This document shows, piece after piece, positions 17,477 through 26,873 of a DNA stretch of 64,000 nucleotides. Position 1 is the stretch's first letter. Each line of letters begins with the position of its first letter. Below the pieces are notes generated by a model. The model was not told the origin of the DNA and made no database searches. It saw nothing but the letters and a program-made list of their open reading frames with translations. This stretch comes from Phycisphaera sp. (GTDB lineage: Bacteria > Planctomycetota > Phycisphaerae > Phycisphaerales > Zrk34), in the NCBI GenBank assembly GCA_016125285.1, contig WGMA01000051.1, positions 1-64,000 on the forward strand, read 5' to 3'. The position numbers and the translations under genes are program-made.

Positions 17477-18364
17477 TCAGTCGTGAACTCTCTGAGCCGA
17501 GGACTCTGCCAGTTGCACCGCGGGGGCAGGCTCGCTCGGCACCCCTGCGCCGGATGGCTTCTGGGGGCGGCTGTTGAACGAGACGATCAGATTCGCCAGA
17601 GACGGGCTGAGGGCGAACAGCCAGTCCAGCATGCGATAGTGCCGGGGGACGCACAGTTCCAGACGATGGCGATCGAGCAGCCGAACGATTCGATCCGCGA
17701 CGACGCCGGTCGCGATCGCGCGGTGCCGCACGACGGGCCAGACGTCGGCCATCTCCGAGCACTGGTAGAACGGCGTGTCGATGATCCCCGGCAGGACGTA
17801 GCTGAAGCGGACGCCGCTGCCGCGGTGCTCGGAGGCGAGACTCTGGGTGAGCGCGACCAGGGCCGCCTTCGACGCCGCGTACGCCGAGTGTCCCCACGGC
17901 CCCATCCGCGCCGCGATCGAGCTGACGTTGATAATCGCGCCGTCGCCACGCTTGAGCATGGCCGGCAGGACGCGGCCGATGATCTGCACGGCCGAGAAGT
18001 AGTTGATCTGCATCAGTCGCTCGTGGTCGTCCATCTCGTGATCGACATACGAGCGATACAATCCCTGCCCGGCGCAGTGCACGAACAGGTCGGCGTCGCC
18101 GTGCTCGACGGTCAGGCGTTTGATCGTCGCCTCAACCGCCTCGGCGTCGGCGAGATCGACCGGGACGACGATCGCCAGCCCACGATCGAGATGATCGCCG
18201 GCGATACGCTGCATGACCTCGGCCCGGCGTGCGAGCATCGCCACGCGGTAGCCGCGATCCCACAGCCGAGCGACGACCGCGGCGCCGATGCCGCTCGACG
18301 CACCGGTCACGATGGCCAGCGGCGCCTTGTTCCCAACGGGTTCTCGCGCTTTCACTGAAGTCAT
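17477..18364 (-). CDS. Short-chain dehydrogenase/reductase
   Basis: 295 residues, a classical SDR with a C-terminal extension of about 40 residues. The Rossmann glycine motif is Thr20-Gly21-Ala-Ser-Ser-Gly-Ile-Gly, and the catalytic pair is Tyr162-x3-Lys166 with Ser about 13 residues before (Asn-Val-Ser-Ser). The Ala-Arg-Arg after the second strand suggests NADP preference. The protein resembles the retinol-dehydrogenase/short-chain reductase group of unknown substrate found in many bacteria. It lies alone upstream of the efflux operon on the same strand and is probably a separate unit. Substrate not assignable. Confidence 0.9.
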   Translation of the reverse strand: MTSVKAREPVGNKAPLAIVTGASSGIGAAVVARLWDRGYRVAMLARRAEVMQRIAGDHLDRGLAIVVPVDLADAEAVEATIKRLTVEHGDADLFVHCAGQGLYRSYVDHEMDDHERLMQINYFSAVQIIGRVLPAMLKRGDGAIINVSSIAARMGPWGHSAYAASKAALVALTQSLASEHRGSGVRFSYVLPGIIDTPFYQCSEMADVWPVVRHRAIATGVVADRIVRLLDRHRLELCVPRHYRMLDWLFALSPSLANLIVSFNSRPQKPSGAGVPSEPAPAVQLAESSAQRVHD

Positions 18365-18664
18365 CCTGCTCTCGACAGCAGGCGGAGATCAACGGGGTCC
18401 CCGCCTGGTGGCGTGACATAAGCTTACCGTATTCAACATGAAGGCCAAATGAGAAGAACCGCACCGAACCGTCGCGCTCCCCTCTCGGAGCTTTCCACAC
18501 GCTCAATAGAAGGCGCGTGATACGGATTCCCGCGCCCAGACGGAGGGCGTACGGGTACCGAATCATTGGTGCGCACCTGATCGTTTTCAACGGGCCAGAC
18601 CGAAGCCGACCGACGCCTCTTTCGGGGCTTTTGGGCCTGAAACATCGTCGCTTCGACGCGATTC
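18365..18664. other. Intergenic region between SDR and ndk
   Basis: 300 bases with no supported gene. It is less GC-rich in 18410-18450 and 18570-18595. A small dyad, CGTCG (18646-18650) with CGACG (18654-18658), lies just past the ndk stop and could be a weak 3' hairpin, but no good T tract follows. The SDR promoter should be near 18365-18440; no convincing hexamer pair was found. Confidence 0.5.
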
Positions 18665-19111
18665 TCAGCCGGTGATCCAGCGTTCGTTCTGGCGGGACCA
18701 GTCGATGATTTCGCCGTTGAACCACAGGGCGAGCTCGCGCTCGGCGGATTCGGGGCTGTCGGAGGCGTGGACGAGGTTGAGCTGCTTGGACACGGCGTAG
18801 TCGCCGCGGATCGTGCCGGGGTCGGCCTCGACGCCGTTGGTCGCGCCGTTGATCTTGCGGCAGATGGCGATCGCCTCCGGGCCGCGCACCGCCGCGACCA
18901 TGACCGGGGCGGCGGTGATAAAGCCGATCAGCTCACCAAAAAACGGCTTTTCCTTGTGTTCGGCGTAGTGCTTCGAGGCGATTTCCTCGGAAACCTGGAT
19001 GAACTTGGCGGCAACGATCTGCAGGCCCTTGCGCTCGTAACGGCTGAGCAGTTCACCGGTGAGGCCACGCTGGACGGCGTCCGGCTTGATGATGATGAGA
19101 GTGGTCTGCAC
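18665..19111 (-). CDS. ndk: Nucleoside diphosphate kinase
   Basis: 148 residues, the usual NDK length. It transfers the terminal phosphate of ATP to other NDPs through a phospho-histidine. The family pattern is complete: Ile-Ile-Lys9-Pro-Asp-Ala near the start, Arg-Gly-Asp at about 102-104, and the active-site block Asn-Leu-Val-His115-Ala-Ser-Asp-Ser. The start is the GTG at 19111, preceded by AGGAG with 7-base spacing; the open frame upstream has no homologous sequence. It is divergent from the first Gfo/Idh/MocA gene and probably monocistronic. Confidence 0.97.
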   Translation of the reverse strand: MQTTLIIIKPDAVQRGLTGELLSRYERKGLQIVAAKFIQVSEEIASKHYAEHKEKPFFGELIGFITAAPVMVAAVRGPEAIAICRKINGATNGVEADPGTIRGDYAVSKQLNLVHASDSPESAERELALWFNGEIIDWSRQNERWITG

Positions 19112-19166
19112 GGTCTGGCTCCTGTGCCGGTTCGGGCTCGTGGGTGCGGGGAAAATCGGGGCGGAA

Positions 19167-19195
19167 TTTATCGCCGAAAAGGGCCGAACTTGCAA
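19167..19195 (-). promoter_or_regulatory. Predicted ndk promoter
   Basis: On the minus strand, TTGCAA (19190-19195) and GATAAA (19167-19172) are separated by 17 bases, a reasonable sigma-70 layout, 55 bases ahead of the GTG start. Confidence 0.45.
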
Positions 19196-19236
19196 GCGTG
19201 CACACAACGTATGAGTGTTGGGCGGTCGGCATCGCC

Positions 19237-19266
19237 TTGGCGGGCCGGACGGTGGTTTTGTACAAT
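19237..19266 (+). promoter_or_regulatory. Predicted promoter of the first Gfo/Idh/MocA gene
   Basis: TTGGCG (19237-19242) and TACAAT (19261-19266) with an 18-base spacer, 48 bases before the start codon at 19315. Confidence 0.5.
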
Positions 19267-19314
19267 GACGGACTGTGAAATTCCCACGCCGAACCGGATT
19301 CGGAGGCACATCGG

Positions 19315-20730
19315 ATGAGTCGAGGCACGAGTCGCCGATCGTTTATCAAGCACATCGCCTACGCCGGCGCGACCCTTCCGGTGGTTCTGCCGACGCTCGC
19401 CCGGGCGAAGTCGGCTAACAGCAAACTCGATCTCGCGTTCGTCGCCACCGGCGGCAAGGCGCAGGTGCACCTCGACACCGCCGCCAAGTTCGGCCACAAC
19501 TGCGTCGCGTTCACCGACGTCGATAAGAACGCCTGGGGCAACGCGGCCAAGCACTGGTCGGACGCCACGGCGTACGACGACTACCGCAAGATGTTCGACA
19601 AGGAAGGCGGCAAGATCGACGCCGTCCACGTCACGACGCCCGACCACCATCACTTCCCCGCCGCGGCGATCGCGTTGCAGCAGGCGCGGCCGATCCACCT
19701 TTACGTGCAGAAGCCGCTGACGTGGTCGGTGTGGGAGGCGCGGAAGCTGGCGGAGATGGCGCGTGAGAAGAAGGTCGCGACGCAGATGGGCAACCAGGGC
19801 CACGCCGCGGAGGGCTGGCGTCTGGTGTGCGAATGGATCTGGCAGGGCGCGATCGGCGACGTCAAAGAAGTGCACAACTGGACGAACCGCCCGATCTGGC
19901 CGCAGGGCCGAAGCCGACCGAAGAACGAAGAGCCGGTGCCGGCGAACCTGAACTGGGACTGCTGGATCGGCCCGGCGCCGATGCGGCCGTACTCGTCGGA
20001 GGCCGGTCCGGGCAAGAGCAACTGGGCCAAGTACTGCTACCACCCGTTCGCGTGGCGCGGCTGGTTCGACTTCGGCGCCGGGGCGCTGGGCGACATGGCG
20101 TGTCACACAATGGACGGCCAGTTCTGGGCGCTGGGCACCGACTCGCCGATCAGCGTCGAGCCGCTGAAGATCGTCGACATCACCGACGAGCAGTTCCCCA
20201 ACCAGTCGATCCTCAAGTGGGAGTACGCGGCGAACGACAAGCGCCCGGCGTACACCGCGTACTGGTACGACGGCGGGCTGTTCCCCGAGAAGCCCGACAA
20301 CGTCCGTAAGCTGCCGAACACCGGCAACCTGTTCATCGGCACCAAGGGCACGATCCTCGTGGCGGGCGACTACGGCAACAGCCCGCGGATCGTGCCGGAA
20401 GAGCTGATGCAGCAGGTCGGCAAGCCGAAGCCGATGATCGAGCGGGCGCCCGACTCCGCGGAGTACACCGGCAACAAGAAGCTCGGTCACTTCGAGGACA
20501 ACCATCACCTGGAGTTCTACATGGCGGCGGCCGGCGAGAAGCCGATCGACTTCCCCAAGAGCAACTTCAGCTACGCGGCCCCGATGACCGAATCGATCCA
20601 ACTCGGCAACGTGGCGCTGCGTGCGGGCACGAAGATCGAGTGGGACGGCAAGAACATGAAGATCACGAACGTGCCGGACGCCAACCGGTTCATCAACCGC
20701 GAGCCGCGCGCCGGCTGGAAGGTGGTCTGA
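19315..20730 (+). CDS. Gfo/Idh/MocA oxidoreductase, Tat-exported (paralogue 1 of 5)
   Basis: 471 residues. A twin-arginine signal (Arg7-Arg8-Ser-Phe-Ile-Lys, hydrophobic run, Ala-Arg-Ala at about 35) is followed by an NAD(P)-binding Rossmann domain (about 42-165) and the GFO/IDH/MocA C-terminal alpha/beta domain. The catalytic-region motif reads Val-Gln-Lys-Pro-Leu, with the conserved lysine retained. Family members oxidise or otherwise act on sugars and sugar derivatives using a nucleotide cofactor that is often tightly bound, which fits periplasmic export. Substrate not assignable. It begins a tandem row of five on the plus strand. Confidence 0.93.
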   Translation: MSRGTSRRSFIKHIAYAGATLPVVLPTLARAKSANSKLDLAFVATGGKAQVHLDTAAKFGHNCVAFTDVDKNAWGNAAKHWSDATAYDDYRKMFDKEGGKIDAVHVTTPDHHHFPAAAIALQQARPIHLYVQKPLTWSVWEARKLAEMAREKKVATQMGNQGHAAEGWRLVCEWIWQGAIGDVKEVHNWTNRPIWPQGRSRPKNEEPVPANLNWDCWIGPAPMRPYSSEAGPGKSNWAKYCYHPFAWRGWFDFGAGALGDMACHTMDGQFWALGTDSPISVEPLKIVDITDEQFPNQSILKWEYAANDKRPAYTAYWYDGGLFPEKPDNVRKLPNTGNLFIGTKGTILVAGDYGNSPRIVPEELMQQVGKPKPMIERAPDSAEYTGNKKLGHFEDNHHLEFYMAAAGEKPIDFPKSNFSYAAPMTESIQLGNVALRAGTKIEWDGKNMKITNVPDANRFINREPRAGWKVV

Positions 20731-20835
20731 CGCAGAGCGTAACCCCGACCCGAGCGATATCAATCAACACAGGCCGAGCAATCGGCCGGCACACGCCGAT
20801 TCGTAATTACTTCGACCCCTGAGGAGCACGACCCC

Positions 20836-22311
20836 ATGGCCACACGCACCACACGACGAACGTTTATCCAACATGTCGGCTACGCCGGCGCTTCACTGCC
20901 GGTCCTGATGCCCGCGCTGGTTCGGGCTCAATCGGCCAACAGCAAGCTGAACGTGGCGTTCGTGGGAACGGGCGGACGGGCGGCGGCCCACACGGGCCAG
21001 ATGAGCAACATGGGGCAGAACTGCGTCTGCTTCGCGGACGTGAACAAGGGCGCGTGGGGCGGCGTGCTGGGCAAGAAGACGCCGGGCTGGAGCGACGCGA
21101 AGGGCTACACCGACTGGCGAAAGATCTTCGAGAATCACGAGAAGGAGATCGACACGGTGTTCGTCGCCGTGCCCGACCACACGCACTTCGCCCCCTCGAT
21201 GACCGCCGTGTCGCTCGGCAAGAACTGCTACACCGAGAAGCCGCTGTGCTGGTCGGTCAAGGAGTGCCAACTGCTGGCCGCGGCGTACCACAAGAACGAC
21301 AAGGTCGTTACGCAGATGGGCAACCAGGGCCACGCCGGCTCGGGTTGGCGTATCGCGTACGAGCTCTACAAGGCGGGCGCGATCGGCGACGTCGTCGAGT
21401 TCCACACGTGGACGAACCGTCCGGTGTGGCCGCAGGGCTGGGGCCGACCCGCCGGCACGAACGACGTGCCCGACAGCCTCGACTGGGAGTCGTGGATCGG
21501 CGCCGCGGAGATGCGTCCGTACTGCTCCGACTGGACCGAGGCGCCGTTCGCGAAAGACCAGAAGGATTGGAAGCACAAGGTGTACCACCCGTTCGCGTGG
21601 CGCGGCGTGCGTGACTTCGGCTCGGGCGCGCTGGGCGACATGGCCTGCCACACGACCGACGGCATCCACTCGCTGATGGAGCCGGACTACCCCATCAGCG
21701 TCGAGCCCGTGCACGTGTCCCCGCCGGTCAAGGACGCCGACAGCTACCAGATCGGCGGCATCTACAAGTGGGAGTACCCCGCGAAGGACGGCAAGCCGGC
21801 GTTCAAGGCGTTCTGGTACGAGGGCTACAAGAAGATCGGCGACGACGGCCGCTTCCACGACGAGGACAAGTACTTCCCGGACAAGCCCGAGGAGTTGGGC
21901 GACCGCAACATGCCGCGCACGGGCAACATCATCGTCGGCACGAAGGGCAAGATGCTGGTCACCGGCGACTACTGGAACAGCGCCCGCCTGATCCCCGAAG
22001 AGAAGCACCAGGAGTTCATCAACAGCCTGCCGAACAAGAAGCTGCCCGAGCTGGTCGAGCGTTCGCCGGGCCACCACGAGGAGTTCGTCATGGCGTGCCG
22101 TGGCGAGAAGCCGCGTGAGTTCAGCCGCAGCAACTGGGGCTACGCGGGCCCGATGACCGCGAAGATCCAGCTGGGCAACGTCGTGGCGCGCGTCGGTAAG
22201 AAGATCGAGTGCGACACGAAGACCGGCATCATCACGAACATCAAGGAAGCCAACGACCTGCTGTGGCGTGAGCCGCGCAAGGGCTGGGGCCCGCTGGCGA
22301 TGAACGTCTGA
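20836..22311 (+). CDS. Gfo/Idh/MocA oxidoreductase, Tat-exported (paralogue 2 of 5)
   Basis: 491 residues, the longest of the five. Tat motif Arg7-Arg8-Thr-Phe-Ile-Gln; Rossmann domain from about residue 42; motif Thr-Glu-Lys-Pro-Leu-Cys-Trp. It carries an insertion of about 25 residues relative to paralogue 3, around residues 328-350. A TGAGGAG precedes the ATG at about 9 bases. A GNRA-looped stem (20773-20788, GGCCGA and TCGGCC with loop GCAA) lies in the gap to paralogue 1. It is very close to paralogue 3, with a 153-bp patch of about 97% nucleotide identity. Confidence 0.93.
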   Translation: MATRTTRRTFIQHVGYAGASLPVLMPALVRAQSANSKLNVAFVGTGGRAAAHTGQMSNMGQNCVCFADVNKGAWGGVLGKKTPGWSDAKGYTDWRKIFENHEKEIDTVFVAVPDHTHFAPSMTAVSLGKNCYTEKPLCWSVKECQLLAAAYHKNDKVVTQMGNQGHAGSGWRIAYELYKAGAIGDVVEFHTWTNRPVWPQGWGRPAGTNDVPDSLDWESWIGAAEMRPYCSDWTEAPFAKDQKDWKHKVYHPFAWRGVRDFGSGALGDMACHTTDGIHSLMEPDYPISVEPVHVSPPVKDADSYQIGGIYKWEYPAKDGKPAFKAFWYEGYKKIGDDGRFHDEDKYFPDKPEELGDRNMPRTGNIIVGTKGKMLVTGDYWNSARLIPEEKHQEFINSLPNKKLPELVERSPGHHEEFVMACRGEKPREFSRSNWGYAGPMTAKIQLGNVVARVGKKIECDTKTGIITNIKEANDLLWREPRKGWGPLAMNV

Positions 22312-22404
22312 TCGCGGCCCGTTGCATGGATCGCGCCCTGACACAGCGGGTGTCGAGCACCCGACACAGTCCGTCGGCGTTGAAGCCGTAGCGCCCAACG
22401 CACA

Positions 22405-22419
22405 CCAAGCGCCGCTTGG
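22405..22419. repeat. Short perfect palindrome between paralogues 2 and 3
   Basis: CCAAGCG and CGCTTGG around a single C, in the 182-base gap between two Gfo/Idh/MocA genes. No T tract follows, so a regulatory site or a processing stem are equally possible. Confidence 0.4.
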
Positions 22420-22493
22420 CGAAGCCGAAGCTGCGCGTCTATGATCCCCGAACCATTCGTCCCCACCGTTTTACCTTCAGGAGACCAGGCACG

Positions 22494-23876
<1,383 letters not shown>

Positions 23877-23905
23877 TCCGTCCGGTTACACGTTTGACTT
23901 ACGAA

Positions 23906-23936
23906 ACGGTCGGGCCCGCGCCCGGCCGTTTTTTTT
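23906..23936 (+). terminator. Rho-independent terminator after paralogue 3
   Basis: A 10-bp stem (23906-23915 with 23920-23929, one T-G wobble) around a 4-base loop CCGC, followed by eight T (23929-23936). It separates paralogues 1-3 from the TATAAT-led paralogue 4. Confidence 0.92.
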
Positions 23937-23960
23937 ATGCGCGATGGGTTTCGACGGGTC

Positions 23961-23966
23961 TATAAT
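23961..23966 (+). promoter_or_regulatory. Probable -10 element of paralogue 4
   Basis: A perfect TATAAT stands 52 bases before the start at 24018 and 25 bases after the preceding terminator. No clear -35 hexamer was found at the matching distance. Confidence 0.5.
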
Positions 23967-24017
23967 CGACGAGTCCTTTCGCGGATCGACCACGCTCAAG
24001 TCTGGAGACCTCACACG

Positions 24018-25379
24018 ATGGCCAATCGCACGACGCGTCGCACGTTCATCAAGCACATCGGCTACGCCGGCGCCGCCCTGCCGATCCTCATGCCGCCGCT
24101 GGTGCGCGGCGCCGCCCCCAGCGGCACGCTCCGCATCGCGGGCATCGGCGTCGGCGGCAAGGGCTGGGGCGACATCACCGAGACGTCGAAGTCCAACGCG
24201 AAGGTGATCGCCGTGTGCGACGTCGACGAGCGCGGGCGCGGCCGGCAGGCGTTCGAGAAGTTCGGCAGCCAGGGCGCCGCGACGTTCAACGACTGGCGTC
24301 AGCTGCTCGACAAGGTGCACAACGACATCGACGCGTGCACCGTCTCCACGCCCGACCACATGCACGCGCCGATCGCCGTGTCGTGCATGAGCCTCGGCAA
24401 GCACGTCTACGTGCAGAAGCCGCTGGCGCACGACGTCTACGAGGCGCGGCAGATGCGGCTCATCGCCGCGAAGAACAAGGTCGTTACGCAGATGGGCAAC
24501 CAGGGCCACTCCGCGACGGGCAACAAGATGCTCGTGCAGATCATCCAGTCCGGCACGCTCGGCAAGATCAAGGTCGCGCACGCGTGGTCGAACCGCCCGA
24601 TCTGGCCGCAGGGCATCGACCGCCCCGCCGGCAGCGACCCCGTGCCCGAGGGATTCGACTGGGACCTGTGGCTCGGCACCGCGCCGGAGCGTCCGTTCGT
24701 CGGCAAGACCGACAAGAACGGCGGCGTCGACAGCCCGTACTGCCCGTTCAAGTGGCGAGGGTTCTGGGATTTCGGCACCGGCGCCCAAGGCGACATGGCG
24801 TGTCACATCATGGACCCCGTCGTCTGGTCGCTCGCGCTCGGCGCGCCCACGCAGGTCTGGTCCGAGGGCCCCAAGCCCAACAGCGAGTCGTACCCCAAGT
24901 GGTCCACCATCGCGTACGACTTCCCCGGCACACAGTACACCGACGGCCCCATCCGCCTCACGTGGTACGACGGCGGCAAGATGCCCGACCGCCCCGAAGG
25001 CCTGCCCGCCGACCGCAAGATGCCGGACAACGGCACGCTGTTCATCGGCGAAAAAGGCTTCATGCTCACGCCGCACGGCTCCGGGCCGCGACTCTACCCC
25101 GAGGCCGACTTCGGGCCCGAGGCCTACCCGAAGGTCGTCGGCGACGATCACTACATGCAGTGGACCAACGCCTGCCTCGGCAACGACAAGACCACCAGCC
25201 ACTTCGACTACGCCGGCCCGCTCACCGAGACCGTCCTGCTCGGCAACATCGCCCTGCGCTTCCCCGGCGAAAAACTCGCGTGGAACCCCGAGCAGCTGAC
25301 GTTCACGAACAAGCCGGAAGCCAACCAGTACGTGCGCCGCACCTACCGCAAGGGCTGGGAGGTCGACGGGCTTTCATGA
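24018..25379 (+). CDS. Gfo/Idh/MocA oxidoreductase, Tat-exported (paralogue 4 of 5)
   Basis: 453 residues. Tat motif Arg7-Arg8-Thr-Phe-Ile-Lys; Rossmann domain with Gly-Ile-Gly-Val-Gly-Gly-Lys-Gly near 42-50 in place of the Gly-Thr-Gly-Gly of paralogues 2 and 3; Val-Gln-Lys-Pro-Leu-Ala carries the conserved lysine. It is clearly more distant from paralogues 2 and 3, so the row is not a single recent amplification. The start at 24018 aligns the signal peptide with the others. It has its own TATAAT and is separated by a terminator from paralogue 3. Substrate unknown. Confidence 0.92.
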   Translation: MANRTTRRTFIKHIGYAGAALPILMPPLVRGAAPSGTLRIAGIGVGGKGWGDITETSKSNAKVIAVCDVDERGRGRQAFEKFGSQGAATFNDWRQLLDKVHNDIDACTVSTPDHMHAPIAVSCMSLGKHVYVQKPLAHDVYEARQMRLIAAKNKVVTQMGNQGHSATGNKMLVQIIQSGTLGKIKVAHAWSNRPIWPQGIDRPAGSDPVPEGFDWDLWLGTAPERPFVGKTDKNGGVDSPYCPFKWRGFWDFGTGAQGDMACHIMDPVVWSLALGAPTQVWSEGPKPNSESYPKWSTIAYDFPGTQYTDGPIRLTWYDGGKMPDRPEGLPADRKMPDNGTLFIGEKGFMLTPHGSGPRLYPEADFGPEAYPKVVGDDHYMQWTNACLGNDKTTSHFDYAGPLTETVLLGNIALRFPGEKLAWNPEQLTFTNKPEANQYVRRTYRKGWEVDGLS

Positions 25380-25537
25380 CATTCGCCGACCGAGACCGCT
25401 GAGGCGTCGCAACTTTGTTTGGAGCCCGGGCCGTCCCGCGGTGTCGAGTGGGGTAAAATGGCGTTGAGCTTAGGACCGATCGCCCGTGTGGCGATCCAGG
25501 TCGAACATCGCATCACACACATCACCGGAGCTTATGG

Positions 25538-26860
25538 ATGACGACCACACGCCGTACGTTTGTGAAATCGATCGCCGCAGCGGGGATCACGCTGCCGACC
25601 GCCCTGCCGCGCCTGGTGCGCGCCGCGTCGGCCAACGAGAAGCTCAACATCGCGTGCGTCGGCACGTCGAATCGCGCGCGGGCGGACATCAACGGCCTGG
25701 CCAGCGAGAACTTCGTCGCGTTCGCCGACGTCGACAGCAACTTCCTCGGCAAGGCGCTGAGCGACTACACGGGCTCGAAGGGCTACGAGGACTACCGTGA
25801 GATGCTCGACAAGGAGCAGAAGAACATCGACGCCGTGATGGTCGGCACGCCCGATCATCAGCACGCGCACGCGGCGCTGCGGGCGTTGAACCTCGGCAAG
25901 CACACCTACTGCGAGAAGCCGCTGGCGCACACGGCGCAGGAATGCCGCCTGATGATCGCCGCGGCGGAGCGCAACAAGGTCTCGACGCAGATGGGCACGC
26001 AGATCCACGCGGGCGACAACTACCGCCGCGTGGTCGAGAAGATCCAGGCCGGGGCGATCGGCCCCGTGCGCGAGGTGCACAACTGGATCTACGGCGCGAT
26101 GTACTCCGGCGCCCGATTCCCCGACAAGCCCGACCCCGTGCCCGCGAACCTCAACTGGGACCTGTGGGTCGGCCCGGCTCAGCCCCGCGACTACTACGAC
26201 AAGCTCTATCACCCGTTCAACTGGCGCGGCTGGTGGGACTTCGGCGGCGGCGGCGTCGCGGACTTCGGCTGCCACTACATGGACCTGCCCTTCTGGGCGC
26301 TCGGCCTCGAATACCCGACCGGCGTGCAGGCATGGGGCCCCGAGCCCAAGCCGCTGCGCTGCTCGCAGTCGACGATGATCGAGTACCGCTTCCCGGCGCG
26401 CGGCGATATGCCCGCCCTCAAGATGTACTGGCACCTCGGCGGCACGCACATCGACCGCATCGACGTCTACAAGAAGTTCGGCCTGACGAAGGAGACCTGG
26501 AAAGGCAACGGCATCCTCTTCGTCGGCGACAACGGCATGCTCATCTCCGACTACAGCAAGCACAAGCTGCTGCCCGAAGACAAGTTCGCCGACTTCAAGG
26601 ACCCGCCGCGGACGATCGCCGAATCGATCGGGCATCACAACGAGTGGATCAAGGCCTGCAAGGAGGGCACGCCGACGACGTGCAACTTCAGCTACAGCGG
26701 CAAGCTCGCCGAGACGGTGCAACTCGGCATCGCGGCGCACCGCGCGGGCAACGTCGAGTGCAACTTTGACCCCGCCACCGGCAAGGCCGACAACGACGCG
26801 GTCAACCGATTCATCTTCAAGGAATACCGCAAGGGCTGGGAGATCGACAAGATCGCGTAA
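25538..26860 (+). CDS. Gfo/Idh/MocA oxidoreductase, Tat-exported (paralogue 5 of 5)
   Basis: 440 residues. Shorter signal peptide with Arg5-Arg6-Thr-Phe-Val-Lys. The Rossmann domain lacks the canonical spacing seen in paralogues 2 and 3 (Val-Gly-Thr-Ser-Asn), and Cys-Glu-Lys-Pro-Leu-Ala gives the conserved lysine. The gap of 158 bases before it holds a TAAAAT (25454-25459) that could be a -10. The gene ends 13 bases from the end of the convergent glycosidase gene. Confidence 0.92.
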   Translation: MTTTRRTFVKSIAAAGITLPTALPRLVRAASANEKLNIACVGTSNRARADINGLASENFVAFADVDSNFLGKALSDYTGSKGYEDYREMLDKEQKNIDAVMVGTPDHQHAHAALRALNLGKHTYCEKPLAHTAQECRLMIAAAERNKVSTQMGTQIHAGDNYRRVVEKIQAGAIGPVREVHNWIYGAMYSGARFPDKPDPVPANLNWDLWVGPAQPRDYYDKLYHPFNWRGWWDFGGGGVADFGCHYMDLPFWALGLEYPTGVQAWGPEPKPLRCSQSTMIEYRFPARGDMPALKMYWHLGGTHIDRIDVYKKFGLTKETWKGNGILFVGDNGMLISDYSKHKLLPEDKFADFKDPPRTIAESIGHHNEWIKACKEGTPTTCNFSYSGKLAETVQLGIAAHRAGNVECNFDPATGKADNDAVNRFIFKEYRKGWEIDKIA

Positions 26861-26873
26861 GCACCCGCCCGCC

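Noticed and set aside
23906-23936. Possible small-RNA gene at the hairpin after paralogue 3
   Set aside because: The T tract directly after a stop and the lack of an independent promoter before it fit a terminator.
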